A stretch of 62,321 nt of DNA from an uncultured Pelagibacteraceae bacterium (GTDB lineage: Bacteria > Pseudomonadota > Alphaproteobacteria > Pelagibacterales > Pelagibacteraceae). The notes under the pieces were generated by a model. That model made no database searches, was not told the origin of the DNA, and saw nothing but the letters and a program-made list of their open reading frames with translations. Positions 8,959-18,509 of the stretch are shown here, one piece after another (within the stretch, counting starts at the first letter, position 1; the number at the start of each line of letters is the position of its first letter). Where the stretch lies: positions 1 to 62,321 of the forward strand of contig CACDGO010000005.1 in NCBI GenBank assembly GCA_902552345.1, in the 5' to 3' direction. The translations under genes were made by a program, and so were the position numbers.

Positions 8959-10413
8959 ATGCTAAGTTCAATAGGTAAATTTTCTAAGTCTTTTTTATTA
9001 AAACTTTTTGTAGGTATTATCATTCTACCATTTGTTTTTTGGGGTATGGGTGACGTATTTAGAGGTGGAAATCAAAATGTAATAGCCACAATTGACTCTG
9101 AAAAAATAAGCACTCAAGAATTTGTAGACCATTTAAGAAGATTTAATTTAAGTGAAAAGCAAATAAAAGATTTACCAAAAACAGACTTGGTTGATAAAAT
9201 TCTCTCTGAATATATTGGTAAAAAAGTTATGGCATTAGAAATTGAGGAGTTAGGAATAATTATTAATGACAATTCACTAAGGAATATCATTAAAAATGAT
9301 AAGACATTTTTTAAGAACAATAAGTTCTCAAGAACTGAATACGAAAAATTTTTATTAAAAAGTGGAATTAATGCTCCTCTATTTGAAAAAAATTTAGTTG
9401 AGCAAGAAAAAAGACGACAATTTCTTACCTCTTTATCAGGGGGTATTATTATTCCTGAAAATTTAGTCAAAAAAGAGTATGGAAAAGAGAATCAGATCAA
9501 AAATATTAAGTTTATTGATTTGGAAAAATACCATTCTAGTAAAAAACCATCAGAAAAAAATAAAAAAGAATTATATGAGAGAAACAAGGACGTTTTCTTT
9601 AAAGAATTTAGGACTGTAAAATATGCTGAAGTCTCACCTGATAAAGTTACTGGGATGAAAGAATATAATGAGAGTTTTTTTAAAGAATTAGATATTATTG
9701 AAAATAATTTACTCGATGGTCAATCATTTGATGAAACTGTAGAAAAATACAATTTAAAAATTAATTTAATAAATAAGATAAATGCTAATAAAGAGAATGA
9801 AAAAAAAATAAAAATTGAAACGTTTCCAGATAATTTGTTTAAAAAAATTTATAATTTAAAAAAAATAAAGTCACCTCAGATTTTTAATGAAGATAGTAAA
9901 TATTTTATCGGTGAAGTTACTGATATTGAGAAGAAGAATAAGTCCTATAATGATCCGGAAGTTCAAGAGGCGTTGAATGCTCAACTAAGCTTCAAAGATA
10001 AAATTGAAAGCAATACATCTATAATTAAGGATATAAGTATGGGGGCGTATAATAAGGAAAAGTTTGAACAATTTGCATTGGATAATAATCTAGTTATTCA
10101 AGATTATAAAATTAAAAACCTTAAACAAAATGAAATTTTTTCAGAGGAGATAATAAAAAGGATATTTTTAACTAAAGATGGAGAGGTGGATTTAATCACA
10201 AATAACACCTTAACTAAAAGTTTCTTAGTTTTTATTATCAAAACTGAGTATAAAACTCTTAAAAAAGAAAGTAATGAATATGAAAAATATGAGGCAAAAG
10301 CTCGTTTAAATTTAATCAATAAAATTTATCAATCTCATGATAGTAATCTTAATACGAAATATAATGTTGAGCTAAATAAGCGGACAATTGAAAGAGTAAA
10401 AAATTCATTTTAA
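8959..10413 (+). CDS. PpiD/SurA-like periplasmic peptidyl-prolyl isomerase
   Basis: A 484-aa envelope folding factor of the SurA_N_3/PpiD type. One N-terminal transmembrane helix (about 14-30) with the GMGDVFRGG segment after it anchors a periplasmic chaperone region (about 40-180, Lys/Glu-rich helices). A divergent parvulin-like middle follows (about 195-320), then a helical C-terminal part. Parvulin catalytic residues cannot be assigned with confidence, so it may act mainly as a chaperone. Its stop overlaps the trpE start (TAATG), so it is probably cotranscribed with the trp genes, an order seen in other alphaproteobacteria. Confidence 0.85.
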   Translation: MLSSIGKFSKSFLLKLFVGIIILPFVFWGMGDVFRGGNQNVIATIDSEKISTQEFVDHLRRFNLSEKQIKDLPKTDLVDKILSEYIGKKVMALEIEELGIIINDNSLRNIIKNDKTFFKNNKFSRTEYEKFLLKSGINAPLFEKNLVEQEKRRQFLTSLSGGIIIPENLVKKEYGKENQIKNIKFIDLEKYHSSKKPSEKNKKELYERNKDVFFKEFRTVKYAEVSPDKVTGMKEYNESFFKELDIIENNLLDGQSFDETVEKYNLKINLINKINANKENEKKIKIETFPDNLFKKIYNLKKIKSPQIFNEDSKYFIGEVTDIEKKNKSYNDPEVQEALNAQLSFKDKIESNTSIIKDISMGAYNKEKFEQFALDNNLVIQDYKIKNLKQNEIFSEEIIKRIFLTKDGEVDLITNNTLTKSFLVFIIKTEYKTLKKESNEYEKYEAKARLNLINKIYQSHDSNLNTKYNVELNKRTIERVKNSF

Positions 10414-11870
10414 TGCGTATAAATATAAGTTTTAACGACTTCAAAAAAAATCATTTAAAAAAGAAACACCAAATACTATTTAAATCTTTAAATTGTAAAG
10501 ATTATTATAAAATTGAAAATCTTTATAAATTTCTTTTAGCGGAAAAAAATAGTTTTATTTTTGAGTCTGTTGAGAGAGGAACTACTAGAGGAAGATTCAC
10601 AATAATTGGTCTCAATCCAGATAAAATATGGGATATTCAAAATAACGTTATTTCTATAAAAAGCGGTAAAAAAATAACTAATATAAAAGCAAATCCTTTG
10701 AAATATTTAAATAAATTAATTAATGAATTTAAAATTAAATTGCCAAGTCAATTACCATCAATGGCTTCTATGTTAGTTGGATATTTTTCTTATGATATAA
10801 TTCGTTATATTGAAAAAATCCCAAACAAATGTAGGGATGATTTGAAAATTCCTGATGTGAGACTTTCACGACCAAAAAATTTAATCATATATGATAATTT
10901 AAAGAAAAAAATTTTTTATGTTGAAAATATTTATGCAGATACAAAAATTAAAAATTATAGAGAAACATATAGTTCGATACTAAAGAAATTTGAATTGTAT
11001 GAAAGTTTCGAAAATATAAAGCTTCCTGATCAATTTACATTTAAATCTAATAAAAATATTATTAAATCTAACATTTCAAAAAATAAATTTAAAAGTCTTG
11101 TAACGAAAGCTAAAACCTACATTAAAAAAGGTGACATCTTTCAAGTTGTTTTAAGTCAAAGATTTGAGAGAAAAATAAATAAAAAACCAATTGAGATATA
11201 TAATTACTTGAGGAAATCAAATCCCTCTCCGTTTATGTTTTATTTTAACTACAATGATTTCAATGTTCTTGGAAGTAGCCCAGAAATATTAGTAAGACTT
11301 AGGAGTGGTGAAGTTACTATAAGGCCAATCGCAGGAACAAGACCCAGAGGTAAAACTGATAAAGAGGATAAAAAATATGTAAAAGATCTTCTCAAAGATA
11401 AAAAAGAGCTAGCAGAACATCTCATGCTTTTGGATCTTGGAAGAAATGATGTTGGAAAAGTTGCAAAAATCAACACTGTAAAAGTAACTGAGAGATTCAA
11501 AGTAGAAAAATATTCTCATGTAATGCATATCGTTTCAAATGTTATAGGAAAGTTTGACGACAAAACCTCAATTTTTGAAACACTTTTATCAGGTTTTCCA
11601 GCCGGTACTGTGAGTGGGGCACCAAAAATTAGAGCAATGGAAATAATTGATGAACTAGAAAAAAATAAAAGAAAATTATACGCTGGAGGAATAGGCTACT
11701 TTACACCGAATGGAGAATTTGACACTTGCATTGCTTTAAGAACAGGTCTTATAAAAAATAATAAACTTTACGTTCAAGCTGGTGCAGGAATTGTTGCAGA
11801 TAGCAAACCAGATAAAGAATTTGCGGAGACAGTCAATAAAGCAAAAGCTTTAATGAAAGCAGTAGATTAG
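10413..11870 (+). CDS. trpE: Anthranilate synthase component I
   Basis: Converts chorismate to anthranilate with ammonia from TrpG. The chorismate-binding C-terminal half shows GSSPEILVR, RPIAGTRPRG, LDLGRNDVGKVA, FPAGTVSGAPK and the final VQAGAGIVADSKPDKE. At 485 aa it is normal. It starts inside the upstream stop and is followed at once by trpG. No trp leader peptide or attenuator is visible, because there is no noncoding space upstream; any control must act at the upstream promoter or on the enzyme. Confidence 0.96.
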   Translation: MRINISFNDFKKNHLKKKHQILFKSLNCKDYYKIENLYKFLLAEKNSFIFESVERGTTRGRFTIIGLNPDKIWDIQNNVISIKSGKKITNIKANPLKYLNKLINEFKIKLPSQLPSMASMLVGYFSYDIIRYIEKIPNKCRDDLKIPDVRLSRPKNLIIYDNLKKKIFYVENIYADTKIKNYRETYSSILKKFELYESFENIKLPDQFTFKSNKNIIKSNISKNKFKSLVTKAKTYIKKGDIFQVVLSQRFERKINKKPIEIYNYLRKSNPSPFMFYFNYNDFNVLGSSPEILVRLRSGEVTIRPIAGTRPRGKTDKEDKKYVKDLLKDKKELAEHLMLLDLGRNDVGKVAKINTVKVTERFKVEKYSHVMHIVSNVIGKFDDKTSIFETLLSGFPAGTVSGAPKIRAMEIIDELEKNKRKLYAGGIGYFTPNGEFDTCIALRTGLIKNNKLYVQAGAGIVADSKPDKEFAETVNKAKALMKAVD

Positions 11871-12437
11871 ATGAGGATTTTATTGATAGATAATTACGAT
11901 AGTTTTACTTACAACTTATTTCATTATATTTCAAAAATTAAGAAAAATGTAGAAGTAATTCGTAATGATAAGATTGATGTAAAAAGTGTTTTAAAAAAAA
12001 AGTATGACAAAATTGTAATATCGCCAGGACCTGGTAATCCCGATCAAGCAGGTAATTGTCTTAAAATCGTAAGAGAAGTTCATAAAAGAATTCCTATTCT
12101 TGGAGTTTGTTTAGGACATCAAATCATAGGTCAAGTTTTTGGTGGTAGGATTATTAACGCTAAGAATTTAATGCATGGCAAAACAAGTAGAATTAGACAT
12201 AATAAAAAGGGTTTATTCAAGAATATACAAAATAACTTTGAAGCTACTAGATATCATAGCTTAGTCGTCGATCGTAAAAAATTCCCAAAAAAACTATTAA
12301 TAACCGCCGAAACTAAAAATAAGACAATAATGGGATTAATGCATAAAGAATATGATATTCATGGGTTTCAATTTCATCCTGAAAGTATAAATACTAAGGT
12401 AGGTATGAAATTAATTAAAAACTTTATAACTAATTAA
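11871..12437 (+). CDS. trpG: Anthranilate synthase component II (glutamine amidotransferase)
   Basis: Supplies ammonia to TrpE from glutamine. It is a class I amidotransferase with the oxyanion segment ISPGPGNPDQAG, the nucleophile Cys in LGVCLGHQ, and the His-Glu pair in FQFHPES. At 188 aa it is a stand-alone TrpG, not fused to TrpD. It begins on the base after the trpE stop codon and ends directly before trpD. Confidence 0.95.
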   Translation: MRILLIDNYDSFTYNLFHYISKIKKNVEVIRNDKIDVKSVLKKKYDKIVISPGPGNPDQAGNCLKIVREVHKRIPILGVCLGHQIIGQVFGGRIINAKNLMHGKTSRIRHNKKGLFKNIQNNFEATRYHSLVVDRKKFPKKLLITAETKNKTIMGLMHKEYDIHGFQFHPESINTKVGMKLIKNFITN

Positions 12438-13433
12438 ATGTCAAATTTCGTTGAAACTTTAAAAAAAGGTAAAAACCTTTCCTTAGAAGAAAGTAAAGCT
12501 CTATTCAATGAACTTATGGAGGGTAAATATAATGAAAATTCTATTATAGAAATTTTAGAGTCTCTAATAAAAAAAGGGGAAACTAAAGATGAGTTAGCTG
12601 GAGGGATATTTGTTTTAAGGGAAAAAGCTACTAAAGTAAAAGCTGATCAAAATACAATAGATACATGCGGAACAGGTGGAGACGGGCAGAACTCTTTAAA
12701 TATTTCTACTGCTGCAGCTATAGTTTTAGCAAGTATGGGTGTTAAAGTTGCCAAGCATGGTAATAAAGCTGTTTCTTCAAATTGTGGGTCTGCAGACGTA
12801 TTAGAAGCTTTAAAAATAAATATTAATTTAAAACCAAATGAAGCTGAGGAAAGTATTAAAAAATTTAATTTTGCTTTTATGTTTGCACCTAATTATCATT
12901 CAGCAATGAAACACGTGGGACCTGCTAGAAAAAAAATAGGAAAGAAAACAATCTTTAACTTAATTGGTCCTTTAAGTAGTCCTGCGCAAGTAAAAAGACA
13001 GGTAATAGGAGTATTTAATAAAAAATGGATGAAACCTTTTGCAGAAGCACTTAAAGAAAATGGAGTTATTCACGCATTTATCGTTCATAGCGAAGATGGA
13101 ATGGATGAGATATCTCCATTTGAAAAAACAAATGTGGTTGAACTTAAAGACTCAATTATTAAAGAATTTATAATTGATCCAAAAACCTTAGGAATTGACT
13201 CTGCAAATAAGGAAAATTTAAAAGGAAAAAATGCAGTGTATAATTCTGAAAAAATTATTGAAATATTTAAAGGGAAAAATAATGAGTTTTCTCAATCTGT
13301 TGCTCTTAATGTAGCAGCAGGTCTAATAGTTTCTGGTAAAGAAAGTGATTTTAAGATGTCCTATGAAAAGGCGAGAAAACATTTAAGTTCAGGGCAGGTA
13401 TTTGAGCACTTAGTAAAAATTCAATCAAATTAA
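12438..13433 (+). CDS. trpD: Anthranilate phosphoribosyltransferase
   Basis: Transfers phosphoribose from PRPP to anthranilate. It has the PRPP-binding DTCGTGGDG motif with following NISTAAAIVLA, KHGNKAVSSNCGSADVLEALG-like segment (reading LEALKIN here), and RKKIGKKTIFNLIGPLSSP. Length 331 aa is typical. It lies between trpG and trpC with no gaps, the third reaction partner of the tryptophan block. The later genes trpF, trpB and trpA are not in the window. Confidence 0.96.
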   Translation: MSNFVETLKKGKNLSLEESKALFNELMEGKYNENSIIEILESLIKKGETKDELAGGIFVLREKATKVKADQNTIDTCGTGGDGQNSLNISTAAAIVLASMGVKVAKHGNKAVSSNCGSADVLEALKININLKPNEAEESIKKFNFAFMFAPNYHSAMKHVGPARKKIGKKTIFNLIGPLSSPAQVKRQVIGVFNKKWMKPFAEALKENGVIHAFIVHSEDGMDEISPFEKTNVVELKDSIIKEFIIDPKTLGIDSANKENLKGKNAVYNSEKIIEIFKGKNNEFSQSVALNVAAGLIVSGKESDFKMSYEKARKHLSSGQVFEHLVKIQSN

Positions 13434-14224
13434 TGACAAATATTTTAGAAAAAATTATCGAGGAAAAAAGATACTCTTTGGACCTGATTAAAAAAGAAAA
13501 ATCTTTAGATTTTTTAGAAAAAAATATCAAAGGGCAAAGTTTTTTAAATTTTAAAGAAACCATCCAAAATAATAGGAATGTTTCTTTAATAACCGAAATT
13601 AAAAAAGCTAGCCCATCTGCTGGCGTTCTTGTAAATAATTTTGATCATTTAAACATTGCAAAAATGTATATAGATAACGGTGCTACTTGCCTTTCGGTTT
13701 TGACAGAAGAAAAGCATTTTTTAGGAAAACTAGATTATATTCAAGATATTAAAAAACAATTTAAAATACCAGTTCTAGCTAAAGATTTTTTTATTGATCC
13801 TTATCAAATCGCTTTATCAAAAAGCTATGGTTGCGATTGTGTTTTGTTAATAATCGCAGCACTTAATGGATCCCAAGCAGATGAGATTTATTCTGAGGCA
13901 TTAAAACATAATTTATCAGTCATAGTTGAAGTGCATAATCAAAAAGAAGCTGAAATAGCCTTAAAATTTGATCAAGCATTAATTGGAATAAATAATAGAA
14001 ATTTAAAAACACTTGAGGTTTCATTAAATAATACTATTTCAATGTTTGAAGTAATTAAAACACACAAAGGGCCTATTATTTCTGAAAGCGGAATTAAAAC
14101 TGCAAATGACGCAAAATATATTTATGAAAAAACCGGAATTAAAAATTTTCTTATTGGAGAATCACTTTTAAAATCCGACAATCCTGGTGGATTAATGAAA
14201 AAATTAATTCAAATTACCCAATAA
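13433..14224 (+). CDS. trpC: Indole-3-glycerol phosphate synthase
   Basis: Closes the indole ring in tryptophan synthesis. The (beta/alpha)8 barrel shows ITEIKKASPSAG with catalytic Lys, CLSVLTEEKHFLG, PVLAKDFFIDPYQI, VIVEVH, GINNRNLKT and ISESGI. At 263 aa it is the monofunctional form without a TrpF domain. It overlaps trpD by 1 base and is followed 70 bases later by lexA. Confidence 0.96.
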   Translation: MTNILEKIIEEKRYSLDLIKKEKSLDFLEKNIKGQSFLNFKETIQNNRNVSLITEIKKASPSAGVLVNNFDHLNIAKMYIDNGATCLSVLTEEKHFLGKLDYIQDIKKQFKIPVLAKDFFIDPYQIALSKSYGCDCVLLIIAALNGSQADEIYSEALKHNLSVIVEVHNQKEAEIALKFDQALIGINNRNLKTLEVSLNNTISMFEVIKTHKGPIISESGIKTANDAKYIYEKTGIKNFLIGESLLKSDNPGGLMKKLIQITQ

Positions 14225-14257
14225 TTTAGCCATTTATTTGAAGTTGTAATTCAAAAA

Positions 14258-14272
14258 GAACTTTTATAGAAC
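14258..14272 (+). promoter_or_regulatory. SOS box upstream of lexA
   Basis: A perfect GAAC-N7-GAAC direct repeat, which on the other strand is GTTC-N7-GTTC, the alphaproteobacterial LexA operator. It lies 23 bases before the lexA start at 14295. Autoregulation of lexA is well established in the group; binding here is inferred from the match. Confidence 0.8.
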
Positions 14273-14278
14273 ATAAAT

Positions 14279-14293
14279 GTACGAGGTTTGTTC
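14279..14293 (+). promoter_or_regulatory. Second, degenerate SOS box touching the lexA start
   Basis: GTAC-N7-GTTC differs from the consensus GTTC-N7-GTTC at one of eight defined bases and ends one base before the lexA ATG. It overlaps the GAGG ribosome-binding site (14283-14286). A bound repressor here would block initiation directly. It is in the opposite repeat orientation to the box at 14258. Confidence 0.55.
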
Positions 14294-14294
14294 T

Positions 14295-14969
14295 ATGCTA
14301 ACAAGAAAACAAAAAAACTTATTAATATTCATCAATAAGAAGATCAGATCTTCAGGTATTTCTCCGTCTTATGAGGAAATGAAGAATTCACTCAACCTTA
14401 AGTCGAAATCAGGAATACATAGATTAATTTCTGCATTAGAAGAAAGAGGTTTTGTTAAGCGATTAGCACATAAAGCAAGAGCGTTGGAAGTGGTGAAATT
14501 ACCTGAAAACGCGAGCGCAAATGATATATTTAATACATTTACACCAAGCGTAATCAAAGGCGGATTAGATAAAAATGTTAAAAAATCTACTGATGTATCA
14601 GTATTAGGAAGTATTGCCGCTGGTACACCAATTGAAGCTATTCAACAAGAAGTTGATAGAGTTGCTTTACCAGAAGATCTTCAAAATAATGGTGAGCACT
14701 TTGGTCTTAAAGTAAAAGGTGACTCAATGATTGAAGCAGGTATTTCTGACGGTGATACAGTTATCATAAAAAAAGTTTCAAATGTGGATAACGGTCAAAT
14801 TGCGGTTGTCTTAATAGACGATCAAGAAGCTACTTTGAAAAGAGTAAGAAAAAAAGGAAACACTATCGCTTTAGAAGCAGCAAACCGAAATTACGGAACT
14901 AAAATTTACGCTGCAAATAGAATAAAAATCCAAGGTAAACTTGTTTCTTTATATAGAAACTTTCATTAA
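14295..14969 (+). CDS. lexA: LexA, SOS-response repressor
   Basis: Represses DNA-damage genes and self-cleaves when RecA is active. An N-terminal winged helix ([13 protein letters not shown] onward) is followed by the peptidase domain: cleavage site A109-G110 in SIAAGTP, Ser144 in [10 protein letters not shown] and Lys182 in ATLKRV, in the numbering of this start. I chose the ATG at 14295 because the family starts MLT(R/K)KQ, a GAGG lies 8 bases before it, and the upstream ATG at 14277 falls between or within the SOS boxes. Length 224 aa. gltX follows after 19 bases. Confidence 0.95.
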   Translation: MLTRKQKNLLIFINKKIRSSGISPSYEEMKNSLNLKSKSGIHRLISALEERGFVKRLAHKARALEVVKLPENASANDIFNTFTPSVIKGGLDKNVKKSTDVSVLGSIAAGTPIEAIQQEVDRVALPEDLQNNGEHFGLKVKGDSMIEAGISDGDTVIIKKVSNVDNGQIAVVLIDDQEATLKRVRKKGNTIALEAANRNYGTKIYAANRIKIQGKLVSLYRNFH

Positions 14970-14988
14970 AATAGTCTAATTAATATTA

Positions 14989-16377
14989 ATGTCTTTTAAT
15001 TGTAGGTTTGCCCCCTCTCCTACTGGGCCTCTTCATATTGGTGGAGTTCGAACAGCCTTATTCAATTGGCTTTTAGCTAAAAAAAATAAGGGTAAATATT
15101 TTCTTAGGATAGAGGACACTGATAAAGAGAGATCTAAAGAAGAATTCAAAAAACAAATTATTACATCATTAGCTTGGCTTGGTATTGAACATGATGGAGA
15201 CGAGTATATTCAATCTAAAAAAATATTTAAACACGTTGCAGTTGCAGAAGAATTGCTTAAAAAAGGTTTTGCTTACAAATGTTATTGCTCAGAGGAAGAA
15301 ATTAATGAGCAAAAAGAAAAATGTAAAAAACAAGGAATGCCATATGTTTATAATAGAAAATGGAGAGATGCTAAAGATTTAAAAATTCCAGAAGGAGTAA
15401 AACCGGTATTAAGATTTAAAAGTAAAATATCAGGAAATACAATTATTAAAGATTTAGTTCAAGGTGATAGAAATATTTCAAATTCAACTATTGAGGATTT
15501 TGTAATATTAAGAAAAGATAATACTCCGACATACCAGCTCTCAGCCACGGTTGATGATCATGAAATGAAAATAACGCATGTAATTAGAGGAGACGATCAT
15601 ATGATTAACTCTTTTAAACAGAGACAAATTTACGAGGCCATGGGTTGGGAGGTTCCAAACTTTGCGCACATTCCTTTAATTCATAGTGAACAAGGAAAAA
15701 AATTATCAAAAAGAGATAATGCTTCCACTCTTGAAGATTATATTAAAATAGGGGTTATATCAGATGCATTAAGAAATTATTTATTAAGATTAGGATGGTC
15801 TTACAAAGATAAAGAAATTTTTACAAAGCAGGAAAGTATAGATTTATTTGATCTAAGCGGTGTTGGAAAATCACCTTCAAAATTAGATATGAATAGGATT
15901 TATTCAATAAATGAAACTTACATAAAAACAATAGATGAAAAAAATCTTTTTAATTTTTTTAAAGAATATGTTTCGAATTACAAAAAGCCTATAGATCAAG
16001 CAAAAGAAAATATTCTTTTAAAATCTATGGGATTTTTAAAAAATAAGGCGAAAACTCTAGAGGATATTTGGAACAACGCTCAGTATATTATTAACGATAA
16101 AATTGAGATTAGTGCAGACGATAAAAAATTAATTGATGAATTATCAAAGAAAGTAATTAGTAATTTTGCCTCTGAATATGAAAAACTTTCTTCTTTATCA
16201 AGAGAAACATTAGAACCCGTAATTAAATCTCTAATTGATAAACACAAGACCAATTTTAAAGGTGTGGGACAACCTTTAAGAATAGCCTTAGTAGGTTCAA
16301 GATTTGGGCCAGGTATATACGATGTTATTTTGTCTTTGGATAAATCAGAAGTAATTAAAAGACTTAAACAAATTTAG
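14989..16377 (+). CDS. gltX: Glutamyl-tRNA synthetase
   Basis: Charges tRNA-Glu (and in many alphaproteobacteria also tRNA-Gln for later amidation). Class I motifs: a HIGH-type PSPTGPLHIGG (10-19) and a KMSKS-type GKKLSKRDNAS near residue 240. DDHEMKITHVIRGDDHMIN is the conserved middle region. At 462 aa it is full length. It follows lexA and directly abuts a Cas4-like nuclease gene. Whether a second GltX copy exists elsewhere cannot be seen here. Confidence 0.96.
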   Translation: MSFNCRFAPSPTGPLHIGGVRTALFNWLLAKKNKGKYFLRIEDTDKERSKEEFKKQIITSLAWLGIEHDGDEYIQSKKIFKHVAVAEELLKKGFAYKCYCSEEEINEQKEKCKKQGMPYVYNRKWRDAKDLKIPEGVKPVLRFKSKISGNTIIKDLVQGDRNISNSTIEDFVILRKDNTPTYQLSATVDDHEMKITHVIRGDDHMINSFKQRQIYEAMGWEVPNFAHIPLIHSEQGKKLSKRDNASTLEDYIKIGVISDALRNYLLRLGWSYKDKEIFTKQESIDLFDLSGVGKSPSKLDMNRIYSINETYIKTIDEKNLFNFFKEYVSNYKKPIDQAKENILLKSMGFLKNKAKTLEDIWNNAQYIINDKIEISADDKKLIDELSKKVISNFASEYEKLSSLSRETLEPVIKSLIDKHKTNFKGVGQPLRIALVGSRFGPGIYDVILSLDKSEVIKRLKQI

Positions 16378-17145
16378 ATGAAAGACGCTGTATCTTTCAG
16401 AACTAGAAAAACATCAATTTATGATAAGAAATCAAACAATCCTTTTAAAATAAGTAGGTCAAAATTTTTCAATTTTCTTAGTTGTAAAAGATGCTTTTAT
16501 TTAGATCGAGTAAAAGGGTTAAAAGAACCCTCAATGCCTGGATGGGCTCTAAACGTTGCTGTAGATGAGCTTTTAAAGAAGGAGTTTGATCTTTACAGAA
16601 AAGAAAAAAAACCTCATCCAATTATGGTTAAGCATAATTTAAATTTTGTGCCTTACCAGCATAAAGATTTAGATACCTGGAGAAATTCTTTAAAAGGTGG
16701 AATTTCATATTTAGATAAAAAAACTAATCTTATAATTCACGGAGGTATCGATGATCTCTGGTTTGATTTGAATGAAAAAAAAATAGTTGTAGTGGATTAT
16801 AAAGCTCAATCATCAACTTATCCTGTAACAGTTTCATCCTATCTCGATGCTGAATGGCATCTTAGCTATAAATTACAAATGGATATTTACGTACATATTT
16901 TAAGAAAAATGAATTTTGATGTCTCTGACCGAACATTTTTTTATGTTTGTAATGGAGAAAAAACAAATGATAAATTTGATAACAAAATAGATTTCAAAAC
17001 TACACTAATACCTTACAGAGTGAAAACGTCTTGGATTGAAGAAAAATTAATTGAAATGAAAAATGTTTTAAATCTTGATCAACCACCTGAAATTGAAAAA
17101 ACTTGTGAAAAGTGTGCTTATCTAGAAGGCGGAAAAAAATTTTAA
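16378..17145 (+). CDS. Cas4/RecB-like PD-(D/E)XK family protein
   Basis: A 255-aa protein with the core of the PD-(D/E)XK nuclease superfamily: GGIDD (122-126), VVDYKA (138-143, D140 and K142) and QMDIY (Q167, Y171). Two cysteine pairs, C36-x-x-C39 near the N-terminus and C243-x-x-C246 near the C-terminus, bracket the nuclease core, as in Fe-S-containing Cas4 and AddB relatives. No cas genes or CRISPR array are near. It starts on the base after the gltX stop, so it is probably cotranscribed. Substrate and pathway are unknown; a DNA-repair exonuclease is a reasonable guess. Confidence 0.7.
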   Translation: MKDAVSFRTRKTSIYDKKSNNPFKISRSKFFNFLSCKRCFYLDRVKGLKEPSMPGWALNVAVDELLKKEFDLYRKEKKPHPIMVKHNLNFVPYQHKDLDTWRNSLKGGISYLDKKTNLIIHGGIDDLWFDLNEKKIVVVDYKAQSSTYPVTVSSYLDAEWHLSYKLQMDIYVHILRKMNFDVSDRTFFYVCNGEKTNDKFDNKIDFKTTLIPYRVKTSWIEEKLIEMKNVLNLDQPPEIEKTCEKCAYLEGGKKF

Positions 17146-17155
17146 TTATTTGGAA

Positions 17156-18481
17156 TTATTTTAATGCGCTAAGGGCAATCTTGTGCCAATTATAATTCAT
17201 ATGAATGCCGTTAGTTGCTACTATTTTAAAATTATCCATATCTATAAGGATAGATTGTCCGTAAGCCCCATCTAAAACAAAAATTTTTCTATCTTTAAAA
17301 CCGCCAAAATCAAAATGAAATTGTCCTCCATAAGATTTTCCAAATGTATAAGCATTTGTTTTATCATATTTTTTTCTAAGTTTTGCTATTCTTCTTTCAT
17401 AAATTGTTTTTAAATATTTTCCTTCACAAGTGTCATTTTTCCAATCATCCATCATTGCTTTTGCTATTCTTAAATGATCATATCTTGTAGCTTCCATAGA
17501 ATATCTTAAAGGTCCATCTTCATCTTTTACTTCATATCTATATCTAATACCATTATCTCTACCTTGTGTTTTGCTTCTATCAATTTTTAAAAAATATACT
17601 TGATCTTTAATTTTTGCTTTTTCTTTAAAAACTTTATTGGTGAGTTTTTGAAAGTTACCTTCAGACTTAAACCAAATATAGTTCAAGATTATGTTTGCAA
17701 CGAGATTACTATAGTTATATCGATTTTTACTAGGTTTTGATCCTTTGAAGTAACCCTCCATATGATACTTCAGAGTATTTACATTTGGATTTTTTTCTAT
17801 TCCTTTCCCTTTAGCTAAATCATTATTTTTAACTAGTTTCTGGTCTCCTGCCGCCATATTTAAAAGATCAATTAATTTTACATTTTCATAAAGAGTATTT
17901 TTAAGTAATGGCCAATCGTTCAATCTAACATCAACATTTTTTATATATCCATCGCAAATAGCATGCCCTAATAAATAAGAAGTATAACTCTTGCCGACAG
18001 AAGCCGTAGTCCATTTAGTTTCACTATTGTATAAAGTTCCAAGTCTATTTTTGGGAGATATTTTATCAATTACAATTTCATCGTTTTCAAATAATAAATA
18101 ACTCAATAAACCTGTTTTTTGCATTTCTTTGTCAATACTTTTTATCAAATCTCCTTTATCTTTACTTAAATTGATTTTAAATTTATATGGATTATTATTG
18201 TGCATAATAACATGCTTGTCCCAGTTTTTATGTTGTTGTTTAAAATGAAAAACTTGATAATGTAATCTCTCTAAACTCGGATTTGACTTCCATTTAAATC
18301 TTTCTCCTAACTGATTTTTTTTATTTATGCTTATGAGCTCTTTACTTACATTTCCATCTTTATCCAAAAATTGATTTTGTTTATTTACAATAAGCCAATT
18401 TCTATACTCGCTTAAATAATCAGCATTTAAATCATTTAAAAAGACAAATAATAAAATGAAAACTAAATAAGTTTTTTTCAT
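17156..18481 (-). CDS. Secreted serine hydrolase, beta-lactamase/transpeptidase fold
   Basis: A 441-aa protein with an N-terminal signal peptide (about 1-20, ending NA before D21). It has the class C beta-lactamase/esterase catalytic set: Ser161-V-G-Lys164, Y257-S-N259, and a Gly-rich KSYGGQFHFDFGG strand near the C-terminus in place of KTG. The family includes 6-aminohexanoate-dimer hydrolases, esterases and DD-peptidases, so the substrate cannot be set from sequence. It is probably periplasmic. It converges with the Cas4-like gene and follows the EP-repeat protein gene by 28 bases. Confidence 0.8.
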   Translation of the reverse strand: MKKTYLVFILLFVFLNDLNADYLSEYRNWLIVNKQNQFLDKDGNVSKELISINKKNQLGERFKWKSNPSLERLHYQVFHFKQQHKNWDKHVIMHNNNPYKFKINLSKDKGDLIKSIDKEMQKTGLLSYLLFENDEIVIDKISPKNRLGTLYNSETKWTTASVGKSYTSYLLGHAICDGYIKNVDVRLNDWPLLKNTLYENVKLIDLLNMAAGDQKLVKNNDLAKGKGIEKNPNVNTLKYHMEGYFKGSKPSKNRYNYSNLVANIILNYIWFKSEGNFQKLTNKVFKEKAKIKDQVYFLKIDRSKTQGRDNGIRYRYEVKDEDGPLRYSMEATRYDHLRIAKAMMDDWKNDTCEGKYLKTIYERRIAKLRKKYDKTNAYTFGKSYGGQFHFDFGGFKDRKIFVLDGAYGQSILIDMDNFKIVATNGIHMNYNWHKIALSALK

Positions 18482-18509
18482 TTAATTATATTAATTTGAA
18501 TAATAAAGA

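Noticed and set aside
14277-14294. Upstream ATG extending LexA by six residues
   Set aside because: It overlaps the second SOS box, adds residues not found in the family, and a GAGG is well placed for the ATG at 14295.
16378-17145. A CRISPR-Cas system suggested by the Cas4-like gene
   Set aside because: No direct repeats with spacers, no cas1, cas2 or effector genes anywhere in the window.
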